A DNA stretch of 64,000 bases from Diphasiastrum complanatum. Its lineage: Eukaryota > Streptophyta > Lycopodiopsida > Lycopodiales > Lycopodiaceae. The stretch covers positions 44,668,145 to 44,732,144 of the forward strand of contig CM055099.1 of the NCBI GenBank assembly GCA_029204225.1, in the 5' to 3' direction. The position numbers were made by a program, and so were the translations under genes. Under the pieces are notes generated by a model. It was not told where the DNA came from. It ran no database searches and was given only the letters and a program-made list of their open reading frames with translations. Below are positions 13,921 to 25,574 of the stretch, in pieces. Every line of letters starts with the position of its first letter. Position 1 is the stretch's first letter.

Positions 13921-14000
13921 GGGGGTTGGGTTTGTTGGTTAGCTTGCCATCCAAAGTTTTTTTGGTCCCAAGTTCGAACCTCCCCTTGGAAACCAAAAAG
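13921..14000 (+). repeat. tRNA-derived SINE-like element
   Basis: It has an A-box-like block (TTGTTGGTTAGC, about 13932-13943) and, about 27 bp on, a B-box-like block (AAGTTCGAACC, 13970-13980), the spacing of an internal pol III promoter. A second relative without the B box is at 62188-62246. The 3' tail and target duplication are not defined. Confidence 0.55.
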
Positions 14001-14790
14001 CATTTAATGGTTCTACCTTTTTAAAGATTTCGTTTTCTTCATTTCAATTGGATAAAAGATAACGGGACAAAATTGAGAAACCAGATATTTAACAATTTTG
14101 CGTGCGTGGACCACATTCAACTTTTTAAGCTCACATAACTTTTAGCCTTCCAAATACAAGCAAAGTCAAAGTAGGAATGTTAACATTTCAAATGAAGTCA
14201 AATTTTAACACCCAACCACCGTCAAGCCACTAGTATGGTATCTAATAATGGATCTTACTTTGACCTTTTTCACAAGGTAAAGTGAAATTTATATTCTAGT
14301 TAGGTAGGTCTCCTTTTTATCTTTAAATTTGTTTATGGGCCACACAATTTGATTTAAAATTTTCTAGGTGACCATGTTCTATTTTTTAAACTTATGTTGT
14401 CAATGTCTTTGCTCATAATTCACTAGCATGGATTTCAACAACTTTAATGTGAAGGAAAAGGGCTTGGTTGAGAGCTTATCACCCTCAAGAGGGCCTTGTA
14501 ATAAGAACAAGAGCCCAATAGCAAGGCTTCCCGATCAAGGTAGGAGGCTTGAGCCCCGCATGCTTTCTCCTTTATAATACCAAGTAGCAATTTTGCCTTA
14601 GGTCCTCCCCTTTGCAATCTGGGCCTTGGCATTTTTGTGAGTTTTTCTCTGCCCATGATTAAACAAAATTGTAGCACATGGTGCACTATTTTTTTCTGGC
14701 CATTACATGATTTTTAAAAAATAAGAATTTTGGTTTGGTATATTGATGAAAATCTTATGAGCCATCAGGTATTAAATATGTTCATCAAAA
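14001..14790. other. AT-rich stretch without recognisable genes
   Basis: Nothing recognised on either strand. Confidence 0.5.
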
Positions 14791-14794
14791 TACA

Positions 14795-15124
14795 CTTTGC
14801 TACTATTTAAATATATGTTTATTTGTATTATGGAAAAATGTTCATGAAGCTAGCACGTCAGCGTGTTACCCTACAATTTTTTAAATTTTTTTAGGAAAAT
14901 AGAAATTTTTTTAAGTAGTTGATTTTGTTTTTGGAGCCAATTTAAATAGCATGTTGGCATGCTATGTGAGTCAATTTTAAGAAAGAAATTATTTTAGATT
15001 TTAGATTTTTGAAAAAAAGTCAAATAAAAAATTCTTATTGTAGGTTAGTACATTGGCTAACCTTTAGAGCTTAATCAACATTTTTTCATAATAAAAATAA
15101 ATCTATATTTAATGTGTAGCAAAG
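14795..15124. repeat. Fold-back element 1 (inverted repeat)
   Basis: The left arm, 14795-14852 (CTTTGCTACT..TATTATGGAAAAATG), is the reverse complement, with mismatches, of the right arm at 15067-15124 (..TTTTTTCATAATA..GTAGCAAAG). The loop carries short palindromes such as ATAGCATGTTGGCATGCTAT near 14947. This suggests a MITE-like or fold-back element. Confidence 0.7.
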
Positions 15125-15158
15125 ACAAATAAATCCAACAAAAGACACTTTTCTACCT

Positions 15159-15440
15159 TCTACATATAGATTTATTTTGATCATAAAAAAATGCTTATAG
15201 AGTTGTAAAGACTAGCACAATGGCAGGCCAGCCCGCAAAAATAATTGAAAAATATATATATGCTAGCCAAGTTGGTTCCGATTTTTTTTTTTTTTTTATT
15301 TATGTGGAAATTAAAATTATACTAAATCCACTTTTTAGAGATTTGTTTTTTTGTAGGTTCATACCAGAATGCTAGTTTTTAAAGCTTCATGACCATTTTT
15401 TCATAATAAAAATAAACCTATATTCTAAAGAGTAACAAAG
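15159..15440. repeat. Fold-back element 2, same family
   Basis: The left arm 15159-15205 (ATAGATTTATTTTGATCAT) pairs with the right arm 15379-15440 (TCATAATAAAAATAAACC). The arms resemble those of the element at 14795-15124. Confidence 0.6.
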
Positions 15441-17540
15441 TATCTTATCATGCACAGCCAAAATTTTAACTATGTATTAAACCACAATTCTTCATAAAAT
15501 ATAAAAGACTAGCGCACCATGCGCTACCTTTTTGTTGGATCATGGGCAAAAGAACCTCACAAAACTCGCAAAAACTTCAAACCCTTGCAATGCCAAGTAG
15601 CATTTTTTGCTCTCTTGAAATTTTGCCCTTTCTCTTGTGAAATGTCTAGATGAAAATTTGGCAAAGTATACATTTGAAGGTAGGAGCAAAGTACAAAAAA
15701 AAAAAAAAATCAAGCACTTGGCATAATATAATAAAGATGCAAACATATATGAAATGGAATATGGGGTGATTTGTCTAATAGAGTCATCATGACATTAATG
15801 TGAACCTTTATCATAATTTAATGCACCTCAAGAATAAAAAATGAAAGGCCACACAAATCTTTTGAGATTTTATAATGATCCAAGATCATTATGGTAACCA
15901 CCATTGAAGGTATATTCCCTTGCATAAAGAAGTGACATGACATTTGTTATAATTAGAGCGAAGATTGGCGTTCTTTAAGAATTTATGGGCCGATTTTAGG
16001 TCTAGGTCCTTGTCATATTCTTTTCAAACTAAGACTCTAGAATAATTGAAAAGCATTTTATGCCTTTTGAGATCAATAGGCCAATATATTAATAAAAATA
16101 TAGCTTAATTCAAAAGCATATTATGCCCCATGAAAAATTGGTAAAAAACTTCGAGGATGTTATACCCTATAGAAAGGAGTGTGATCCATGAAAAATATTT
16201 ATGCCATTAAAATACTTGCCAATCCTTTATGTGGAACGAGTTTTTATTGTCCTTTCCCCTTAGGTAGGACAAATGTAAAATCATGAGGACACATGACTAG
16301 CCATTATATTACAGTTGATTTACCTAGGTAAAAGGTCATCAAAAATCTCATTCTCCAATACATAGAAGTTGATTGAAAGTTTAAATTCTCTCTTTCAAAA
16401 GATATAAAATAATGTAAAATCTATAATATATGGAGTTTCTCAATTTAGCCATAGATTTTGAACTTGACTTTTCATCTAAGAGTAGTTAGGGACTGTGTAA
16501 CTAAGACTATGTTAACCTTAAATGACACTTGCGGCCCCACCTACCTCTTGCATGTTCCCTAATGGTCACAATTAAGTATGATTGGGCCCCACCAAAGTTC
16601 ATTAGCTATGTTGTTGTCCATAATTCTTTGACACTTTGCAAATAGTTGAAAATGTGCACTCCTGCAGCCCTTGAGGTCTCACTATCTTGGCATTGCTAAT
16701 GCACTACACCCATTATCTTTTAATGGTTGGCTAACTGGCAACAACTAAAGTTAATAGCTAGTTGGGCCTTTGTTATCTCAGTTAACAACTAACGAACAAC
16801 ATACTTAAGTATTGCTAATGGGTTGGTGGGACAGGACTTATCACAATTATGGCATCACATAAGCTGAATAGACAATGAAATGTTGACAAAAAAGTATTCA
16901 CCTACCACAAACACCAAGAGACATGCGCGTAGATCCTCCTAACGAGAACCAAATTTTGAGTGAAAACATTATTTTAGAATATTTTTTTCAGCTTCTAAAC
17001 ATAGCAGGCCGGTGTGCTAAGTAAAATCAAAAAGATTTTTTTTTTGGCAACCTTCAAAGATAGCACGCGGGGGTGCTAAATGAAACAAGATTTTTTTTTT
17101 TTGATCAACTTGTTCAGTGTCCCATGTTCCAAATTTTTTCTTGGCTTCGAGACACTAAGTGGTAACTGTTTCCTCCTTCACTTTGGATCCAGTGCGGTCG
17201 TCCAGGCGATTTTATTATCCTCCCCTTTCAAATTCATAATGTTTTGTGCTTTGGTTTTCTTTGTGTTTTGAAGGCACCTCCACTAGCACAATTTTTAACC
17301 ACAATTTGTATTTGGAAAAGCCAGATGTCTTACTAAGATGTTATGGTGGAATCCACCATGACAGTTGGATTACTAGTTGATTCTGCCAGAATTAGCACCA
17401 TCACAGTTGGCTTACTAGCTATTAAGCCAGAATGCCACCCTTGACAGCTACCCTCGGGGGGAAGGCCTCTATCCCTTGGGCCTTCCATGCTGGTCAGGGC
17501 CTGCCCTCGGGCAAGGCCCTCCCAACACGGAAGGTCCTCG
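15441..17540. other. AT-rich stretch, no gene
   Basis: No coding or RNA gene recognised. Near 17002 and 17058 are two further short imperfect palindromes (TAGCAGGCCGGTGTGCTA and TAGCACGCGGGGGTGCTA), each followed by a T-run, like those in the fold-back elements upstream. Confidence 0.5.
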
Positions 17541-17541
17541 T

Positions 17542-17556
17542 GCAGCCCCCCCCCCC

Positions 17557-17588
<32 letters not shown>
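17542..17588. repeat. C-run followed by A-run
   Basis: About a dozen C and then about 30 A directly left of the hAT element. This could be the tail of a retroposed sequence or a slippage tract. Confidence 0.8.
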
Positions 17589-17591
<3 letters not shown>

Positions 17592-17603
17592 CAATGTTTA
17601 TGT

Positions 17604-18425
17604 GTTCAAGTCATAGATGCACCGAATCGCGATTCGCTGGGTCCGCGATTCGCGAATCGCGATTTTGAACCCAGAATCGCAAAAAAAAAAAGAACATTTG
17701 GCAAAATAACTTATGGCTGAAATTTTTTTAGGAGATCAATGGTCAAACCAGCGTTTTGCCTCTTAAAAGTGCAGTAGATGAGGCACAAACATATCTTATT
17801 TTCAGTAGCTATTTGGTTGTCATTTGCTCTGGTTTTCAGTAAATGTATGGATGATGATCACTTTTGCAATCGTTTCACTGGAGATGTGAGTGCAATGTGC
17901 ATACAGTTGGGGGCATAAATATTGGGCCTTTCTCGATGCGCATTTGGACCCCATTTTTATATACGGGGGGGGGGGGGGCGGTAGCATTTTTATCTATAGT
18001 GTCTATATAGCAGAAAGCTCTAGGGGGTTCGGGGGGTGGTAGTCCCCCAGAAAACAGGGGGTTTGGGGGGCGGTAGCCCACCGAGAAACAGGGGGTCCGT
18101 GGGGCGGTAGCCCCCCAGTGAGGGGTTTGGGGGGGCGACGCCTCCCAATTGCCCCGACCCCGGCCCCAACGGTAAGGCCTCTTCATGATTTGGCCTTCCA
18201 ACTCCTTGAGTGAAAACACACTTTTTGGTGTTTCACACCCGAAACAGTCGGCAAACTACACAGGCATAATGCTCTCAATCAAAGCTTTCATCTGATACCC
18301 ATATTGCCTTAAAAATTTTCAAAAAAGAAAAAAAAAAACGATTCTGTGCGATTCTGAGAAAATCTCGAAACGCGTTTCAGAATCACTATTCTGATCACGA
18401 ATCTTGGTGCATCTATGGTTCAAGT
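17604..18425. mobile_element. Non-autonomous hAT element with 8-bp TSD
   Basis: The element spans 17612-18417 (806 bp). Its terminal inverted repeats, CATAGATGCACC (17612-17623) and GGTGCATCTATG (18406-18417), are perfect over 12 bp. It is flanked by identical 8-bp duplications GTTCAAGT (17604-17611 and 18418-18425). The 8-bp duplication and TIR form are the hAT signature. Sub-terminal regions hold many GATTCG/GATTCTG repeats, as for hAT transposase binding sites. The middle (about 17963-18170) is a G-rich degenerate minisatellite around GGGGCGGTAGCCC. No transposase is encoded. Confidence 0.88.
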
Positions 18426-19396
18426 TGGTGAAAACTTTAATCTACAGAATGCAGACTCGTGATTCTTCTTCCTATTATTCATCTCTCGTTTCTCTTCTTC
18501 CCTGCCAAAATCAAATGTCTCCTTTTTGCTCTGCTCTCTAGCCTAGGCGAAGTTTTAGACATAGAAGATGACTTTGAGTCTCTTTAGAGTTCCACACTGT
18601 CTCAAACAAGCAGGTTTCTGTGGAACAATTGGCAGATTCAAATTACCTACCAGTAGCTCACGCAGGAGGACACCACATAGGGAGCTACCAAAAATAAATA
18701 GCCCACAAACGGACAACAAAACATGCGGAATGCCCAACTAACAACGGTAGCCACAGATAACTCAAGCACTCCAACAGTTCAGAACGAGACAGAAACATCC
18801 CTCCACGTAGACAGAGCTGCGGAATCTCAGTTAGCTCATCTTGCATGCTGCGCAAACAGAGGCTAGAACCCTCAGACAAATCACCCTATATTAAAGTTCT
18901 CTGAGATAAACAATCTATAACAGCCCTCTGTAGAGAAGGCCCCTCCTCCCCCGTAGAAGCAAATATTTCATTGCTCATGCAGGGTTCCACACAGATCGAT
19001 GCCTCAAACAAGCAGGCCACAAGGAATCAACAGAACCATTGGGCGGCTCAACGACCAATGTAGCTTGCTGATCATTCAAACGATCCATCAGTTTTGAGTA
19101 AGGCAGAGCCAACCCTCTACACAATCAGACCTAAGGACTCTCAGATAGTTCACATGGCATGCTGCGTAGACATTAATGTGGAACTACAGACAACTCAACC
19201 TTGATCGCCAATTCTTCGTAACTCAGAACTCCATGAACGAAGTTGTTCTCAGTGTAGATCGCGCTCTTTCATCTCCTTCCAGGATACAAAGGACCACCAC
19301 AAAACAAGTACAATGAGTTTCTTATAACTAAACTATGGTATTTTTGTAGGAAGACAAGATTGAAGAGGCTACTCAGAGATTCAACCTCTTGATTGA
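18426..19396. repeat. Diverged direct repeat, no gene
   Basis: Two blocks share ordered motifs. TTCCACAC..CTCAAACAAGCAGG occurs at about 18590 and 18986. GCATGCTGCG preceded by CTCA..TAG.TCA occurs at about 18828 and 19140. Copies are heavily diverged. No coding similarity seen. Confidence 0.45.
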
Positions 19397-19515
19397 GAGA
19401 GAGAGAGAGAGAGAGAGAGAGTTGGTTTTAACCTTTAGATGCAAACATCATGTAGAATAGAAAACGATTGCTACGAGTTGCAACTATGGCCACATGGCAC
19501 ATAGCCACTGGACCA
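19397..19515. repeat. Dispersed GA-led repeat, copy 2
   Basis: (GA)n followed by the same ordered blocks as at 13390-13505 (TTTAGATGCAAACATCATG, CTACGAGTTGCAA, TGGCCACATGGCACA). Confidence 0.8.
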
Positions 19516-19649
19516 AGGCCCAAGACCACGGTTGGGCGAATTCTATCTGATGTGGTTGTGAAACAAAATTTTGGGAAAGGAATGATTCTTGTGGTTGCAG
19601 AGAAAAAGACTGATTGTATGCTTGATCTGATAATATCCTGATGTTCTGA

Positions 19650-22505
19650 AACAAGAAAACATATTAAAAAAATTGTTGAAATGGCAAGTAGGCAGAAAAC
19701 AGAATTAAAGAACAAACTTTAGAAAATAAAGCAACTAATACATATAAAAAAAAACAGGGCTCATTGTACTTTCTAAGTCTGCTCCCATTGACCACAGTGT
19801 CTAAGATATCGCCTTGTAGGCTTTGGAGTTGTACATATCCAGAGACAAATATCTTTTGAATGACATAAGGTCCTTGGCCAGAAAATTTGAGTTTTCTTTT
19901 AGATGCTTTGGCTTGGTATAACAGGACCTCCAACCTAGAACTCTTTGAGTTTTAAGGATTGATCATGCCATGCCTTTTCTCGACATTTGTGGACTTCAGT
20001 GAGCATGGATGCTGATCCGACATGTTTCACACAGTTGTTCCAGATGAAATAACCTGTTCGCTAGAATCTGTCGATTATCTAGCTCGAGATTATAGGCTAC
20101 TCGAAGGGATGGAATATGGAATCCTACAAGCATAATGGCTTCTTGGCCATATACTAGCTAGAAAGGAGTTAAGCATGTGGCTCGCTTCGGGGTAGTGTGA
20201 TAGGCCCATAGAGAGCATGCAATTTTTGTTCCCAATCGGATTGGCTAGACTCGATGGTTTTGGTGAGAACACCACATAAGATATTGTTTGTGGATTCCGC
20301 CTGGCCATTGCATCGTGGATAATACGGGGAACTTTTGCGATGTACCACAAAAAATTTGAAAAGTAGGTCTGCTATGACAGAGTTAAGAAAATGTGTACCC
20401 CTATCGCTGATAAGTTCTAGAGGACATCTGAAATGAACTATAACCTGTTCATAGAGAAATTTTGCGGTAGAACGAGCATCAACATTGCGAACAGCTCTTG
20501 TTTCAGCCCATTTGGTACAATAGTCCGTAGCTACTACAATATATCGTGATTGAGTGTGTCTAGCAGTGAGACTAATGGGTCCAACATAGTCAATTCTCCA
20601 TTTTCAGAAAGCTTGATCAGTTGTGACAGGGTGTAAATGCATGTAGTTGGTCTTTTGAAATCGTTTGGCTCTTTGACAAACATCATAGGCCTTAGTGTAG
20701 GTGTGTGTATCCTTAAAGAGGGTTGGCCACCAAAATCCTGCCAAGAGGGTTTTCTTAGCAGTCATTTCGAAAGAGAAGTGACCTGCTCCAACACCTTTAT
20801 GAGTGAGGGAGATAACATAGGGTATTTCACCTTCAGTAAGACAATGTTGAATAATTCCATCTAACCCTTGCTTGTAAAGTTGCCCTGCAATTAACGTATA
20901 AGGTTTGGTTTTGAGGACCAACACACGTTGTTCCGGTTTAGATAAGGATGGATCCATCTGCCCTGAAGTTAAATATTCTGTGATTTCCTTGGCCCAAAGG
21001 GGTGTAGAGTCAACTTGAAATAAGATGGCATCGGGTAAATGATCATTGACGTCTTGATCTGGAGTTGGTAGGTTAGGGATTCGGCCCAGAGGATAGGTGC
21101 ATTGGTAAGGTCTTCTTTTAGTTGAATGAATGCAACTCATTGTTCATCATCCATTTGGGAACAACAACTACTTTATAGATTAATCGTGCTTTATTAGTGA
21201 ATTCGAGAAGAAAGCATCGATAGTAGTTGGCGTGGCCTAGGAAAGAATACACTTCGCGAATGGTGCATGGTTCGGGCAGATTTTGAATGATCAAGGCCTT
21301 GTCCGAGTCAGTTGCGATGCCGTTTTTTGAAATAATATGTCCTAATACAATACCATGTGTAACCCAGATCTGGCATTTTTCAGGGTTCAAAGAGATGCCG
21401 AAGCGTTGACATTGGATACAAATTTTTTCAAGCATAGACAGATGACGTGTTTCTTCTTAATGTGCACCTAAGTCGTCCAAGTAAACCTCTAGGGTATCTC
21501 CCATCTGCTGAGAAAAGGCAGCTTACATAACACGTTGGAAAGTGGTAGGAGAGTTACGGAGACCAAAAGGCATGACTTTCCAATAGAAGGTTCCTCATTC
21601 TATGGCAAAAGTGGTTTTATGTTGACCTTCAGCAATTTGAATCATATTGTATCTGCTAAAGCCATCTAAGAAGGAGTAGGCCTCATCTCCTGCTAGATTT
21701 TCTAAGATGGATTCTTCGAAAGGTAATGGGAAATGATCACGTTCTATTACGGCATTAAGTTTTTTAAAATTGACACAGATGCGGAGTTTTCCATTTTTCT
21801 TAGAACGATGACGATTGGGGAGACCCACTCAGTATGTTCGATTTCATTCTGAATCCTGTATCTAACAAGCATTGTAATTCTTCTTTAATTTTGGCCTTGT
21901 AGATCGGATTGCATCTGTAGGGACAGCTAGCAGTTGGTCTCGCACCCGGTTTAAGAGGAATACGATGCACCGCTACTTGGGGTGAGACTCGTTTCATGTC
22001 TTTATAGGACCAAGCACATGTCGATATTTGCGTAGAAGCTTTTCAAGCCGTCTACATTGTTCCCAATTGAGATGAGCCTCGATGTGGACAATGTTTTTGT
22101 TACTTTCATTGGGCTCATCCAAGGAGAGAGTGATGGTTTGGGCAGGGCCTGCATAGGGTGAATTACCATTGGGCTCACGTTGAGCTTGGGTTAATTGGAT
22201 GGTTACATACTCGATCATATAGTCCTTAAAATATGCAGGCACATCATGGGCTGGGGATTTGAGGGGGGCCTTGCCTTTCAACTATCTGGATGGTGATTTG
22301 ACCATAAACTTGGCAACTGTTTCCACTTTGGATAACTGCTACGGAAAAACCTTGAGTGGAAGTGCTTCTATATAGTTGAGGATCTGAATATCAAAAATGT
22401 CCAATTTTTCTAGGCAATTTTGAATTCGTAAGACATTTTCGTCATCTACGAATAAATCTTCTAATTCATCAGTAGGTAGCCATGCAACATTTAACAACTC
22501 ATCAT
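19650..22505 (-). pseudogene. Ty3/gypsy pol remnant
   Basis: Leftward from 22505: a protease-to-RT linker (VHIEAHLNWEQCRRLEKLLRKY), RT (GKLRICVNFKKLNAVIERDHFPLP, SFLDGFSRYNMIQIAE, VMPFGLRNSPTTFQRVM) with the catalytic box as YLDD near 21480, then the RT thumb (SLNPEKCQIWV..GHIIS). RNase H is mostly deleted near 21130. The integrase zinc finger has one Cys changed (AYDVCQR). The integrase core follows (IDYVGPI near 20590, ISDRGTHF near 20400, GQAEST near 20300), so all three catalytic residues are visible. A C-terminal piece (SGQGPYVIQKI..LQGDI) lies at 19790-19930. Several stops and frameshifts are present. LTRs were not identified. It abuts element A at about 22505. Confidence 0.92.
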
Positions 22506-22510
22506 TGTGT

Positions 22511-23917
22511 GGAAGAATATCAATAAAATGGCAAAATAATCATAGTACTTAAGTTAGATGAGTCAGAAATTGTGAAAGGGCAGAAGATGGAAAGGGTTAG
22601 TATAACTCTCATGAATGGTGCTCTATCCCAAACAGAGAACCAAGAAGATTTCAAATTCAGTGTCCAGTCAGAAAATGATATATGGTGGTTGGCAGCGTTT
22701 CAGGTAACTAGCCTCATTATTACATTACATTCATTGAATAGTATTAATACATTGTAAACTAAGTATGATTAATTCTTTGGACAGGTGCTGAAAGAGGATC
22801 ATGATATATTGTCATGGATATTCTCAAGGACATCTTATCCTAGGATCATCAAGGACCATATGGATGTAGGATTTCTCAATGTTCCAAGAGTTGGAGACTT
22901 CAATGTTGAATGGCACTTAGTAGGTGATTTGAAAACATTGAAATGTATGTATAATGTCTCTCATGGTGTTACATCAAAACACCCTTGTTTGTACTGCATG
23001 AAAATGGCAAAAGATGTAACTAGAAGTACAAGAATTACTAGAGAATATGCAGATCCAAACTGGAAGCCTGTGCTGCCTATCCCCTTAAAAAATGTGCATG
23101 TTTGCACTCTTCATGCAGAAGTTAGATTAATAGAAAAGATCATTTATCTTCATATAGTTTTTGCTTGGAATACTAAGCCAGCATCATTAGCAAAGGAAGC
23201 TATCTCTCGATTAGAAGTTGTTTTATCAAAAGCAGGACTCCATAAAGGACATGTCAAAATTCAAAAAGATGAAAAGCTTTCAGGAAAGAATGGGAACATG
23301 CCAACTAAGCCAAGCATAGGAGGAGCAAAAGCACGTCGTTTTCTATCAAATCATACTGGTAAGGCTTCTAATATTCAACACTCAGTCTGGACAGATATTA
23401 TTGCTGCCACTCAGGACTTCGAGAAAGATGGCAAAACCAGAGTACTAAAAGTTGATGTATGGAAAAAGCTTGATAGTATGATTGCTATTTTAAGAAAAGA
23501 AAAATACTCTGATATTGATAAGAAAGCTGTCCAAAGGACTTGCGTCGAGTTTGTTAATGCAATATCAAAAGCATGGGGAGAAGATCACATCACTCATTAC
23601 ATGGTTAGTATAAAATTTTCAAAATGCTTTCAAATTTTCATATATATTTAGATCTAAACATAAGACTAACATTATGATTTTGACATATGCAGCACATACT
23701 AAGAGATCATACAACATTTTTTGCAAATACATATGGAAGCTTGAGTGTATGGTCATCACAAGGGATGGAGAAGTCACACTGGCAAGCACGAGCAACATTT
23801 CATCGAAATACACAACATGGAGGAACCAATGAAAAACGAAACTACATTTGTCAATTGTTTCAGTGGTTCTACCGTAGAGTTCAGATTCGACATATAACAA
23901 AGTCCACACAGTTTTGA
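22511..23917 (+). CDS. Element A ORF1: DDE/D-like transposase, 5'-truncated
   Basis: Exons: about 22511-22703, 22785-23603 and 23693-23917, in frame across GT-AG introns, except for one stop at 22519-22521. Candidate catalytic acids are Asp in VLKLDESEI, Asp in GDLKTLKCM and Glu in MEKSHWQAR. A CxxC knuckle (KHPCLYCM) follows the second Asp, and the protein ends QLFQWFYRR. The layout (D, then D plus CPxC-like knuckle, long insert, then late E in an xxEHxxxxx context) resembles transposases of the KDZ/Zisupton-like class as I know them. This is an inference, not a confirmed family match. The part N-terminal of the first Asp is missing here but present in element B. It ends 152 bp before the convergent ORF2 stop. 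Confidence 0.6.
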
Positions 23918-24068
23918 GAAGCACGCAAGTTCATACAGGAAGAGAAAATTAGATGATTGCTGAGTAGAAGATCATCATGACATGTTCAAAATTGCTTTGC
24001 AAATTCATTGAACAAGAGAGGAGCAATACCTAATGTAAATGTATTGATTGTATTATACAAAGTGTCAA

Positions 24069-25574
24069 CTATTCATCATCAGATCTTGTATCAGATTCTA
24101 TGGTAGTATTGTCATGAAGAAATTGTCTACTAGCGTATGCATCTAATAGATGTGCATTATCCTTATTTCCACTAAGCTCAATATAAGTGAAATACAATGA
24201 ATAATGAGAGCTCCTTAAAGGAACATTCCCATCAGTAAAGTCTAAAATGTTCAAAACATAAGATCCTTTGACAAAAATGATCTTATTTGTCTTAACAAAT
24301 TTATGTCCTCCTAAATAAAATGATAAAGCTTTAACTGCCATTATAAGACTCTCCCTGACTGGGCTTAGCTTGGAATGAGCAATACAGATCTCACTCTTCA
24401 AGAAATGCCGAAGATAGTGGCCCAGTCCACTGTCCCTCTGGAACGAGAATGCGTGTTTCCTGAAACCACCTCGTCTCGCAACAAAATCATCTATTATGAG
24501 AGCATCCTGCAATAGGAAATATGTTAGCAAAAACACATTCAGTGATTGAAAACATTCAAATGCAAGGAAGATTAAACACTTACACATTCTTCATCATCAG
24601 TAGCAATTAGATCAAGATGATCAGTATAATGACCACGTACTGAAGTGGAATCATCAGTGAAATGCATTAATGATGGACGAGGGAAGCCCATCTGGGATTG
24701 AAATGCCGTGAATTCTTCATCGGATGGTCTGCCTTGCCCATCTTCAGCTATATTTGATAAAATCTTATTCAGGCATTCTTCAACGGTCATAAGACCCTCC
24801 TCATCATCAAAATCAATACCAGCAAGAAGGTCATCTGTCTCAAAATCTACAAAGTCGGAGAATTCGGAATAATAAGCATAGAACCTCGTCCTCACGATAG
24901 TCAAAAAATTTACATAAATCAGTAGCAGTAAAATATACATCGTCATTAATATAATATACATGCATATTGAAAAGACATTTCGAATCCTCCATAGATTTGG
25001 ATTTATCATCAGATATATTTTGGCCAATGAAAGAATCTCGGAGAACATCAGTATTTAAATCAATGAAGTCACTTTCTTGATCAGGAGTGTCGATAAGAAA
25101 GTGACTGATATCCTTAATGGATGACTGAACAGAGGAGGGTGCAAAAGCAGGGTCAGCAACAGGAAACTCATCATCATCTGGGATCTGAACTAAAAGAAAA
25201 AGTACAAAACCACTCTGATATTCAACCAATCGACATTTCTTGTTGCAATATGGACACATAGAACTACTTTTGAAAAGATCAAACAATTTGGTGAACATTA
25301 TATCCAGTCTATGTCTAAAAGCTGGGAAGAAATGAACAAGATCAATATAATGCATGTACTGGAGTTGACCTATGGAGAAAATAGGCTTGCTAAGTACAAC
25401 TCTGAATCTGACATAATGTTCATAAAATACGTCAAAATTTGGTTGTGCAGTCCTGAAAACATGTAGATAAGACCTGAATAGGCTGTGGAAGTAGTCCAAA
25501 TTTTCAGTAATCCCAAATTCACTCAGAAATGAACTCAACCCTGATTCTCGTGAGGATGATGAGGAAGAGGCCAT
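24069..25574 (-). pseudogene. Element A ORF2: unknown element protein
   Basis: ATG 25574 (MASSSSSSRESG) is chosen because upstream frame extensions lack a plausible start. The N-terminal part is hydrophobic/aromatic (FRTAQPNFDVFYEHYVRF) and has a CPYCNKKC motif that could bind zinc. The middle is acidic. The frame shifts near 24880 (or an intron is unrecognised), then runs to 24584. A GT-AG intron leads to the last exon, 24506-24069 (DDFVARRGGFRKHAF, FYLGGHKFV, RQFLHDNT). The last exon recurs in element B at 41102-41514, again tail-to-tail with ORF1. I do not recognise a family. Its constant position beside the transposase suggests an accessory protein for the element. Confidence 0.5.
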
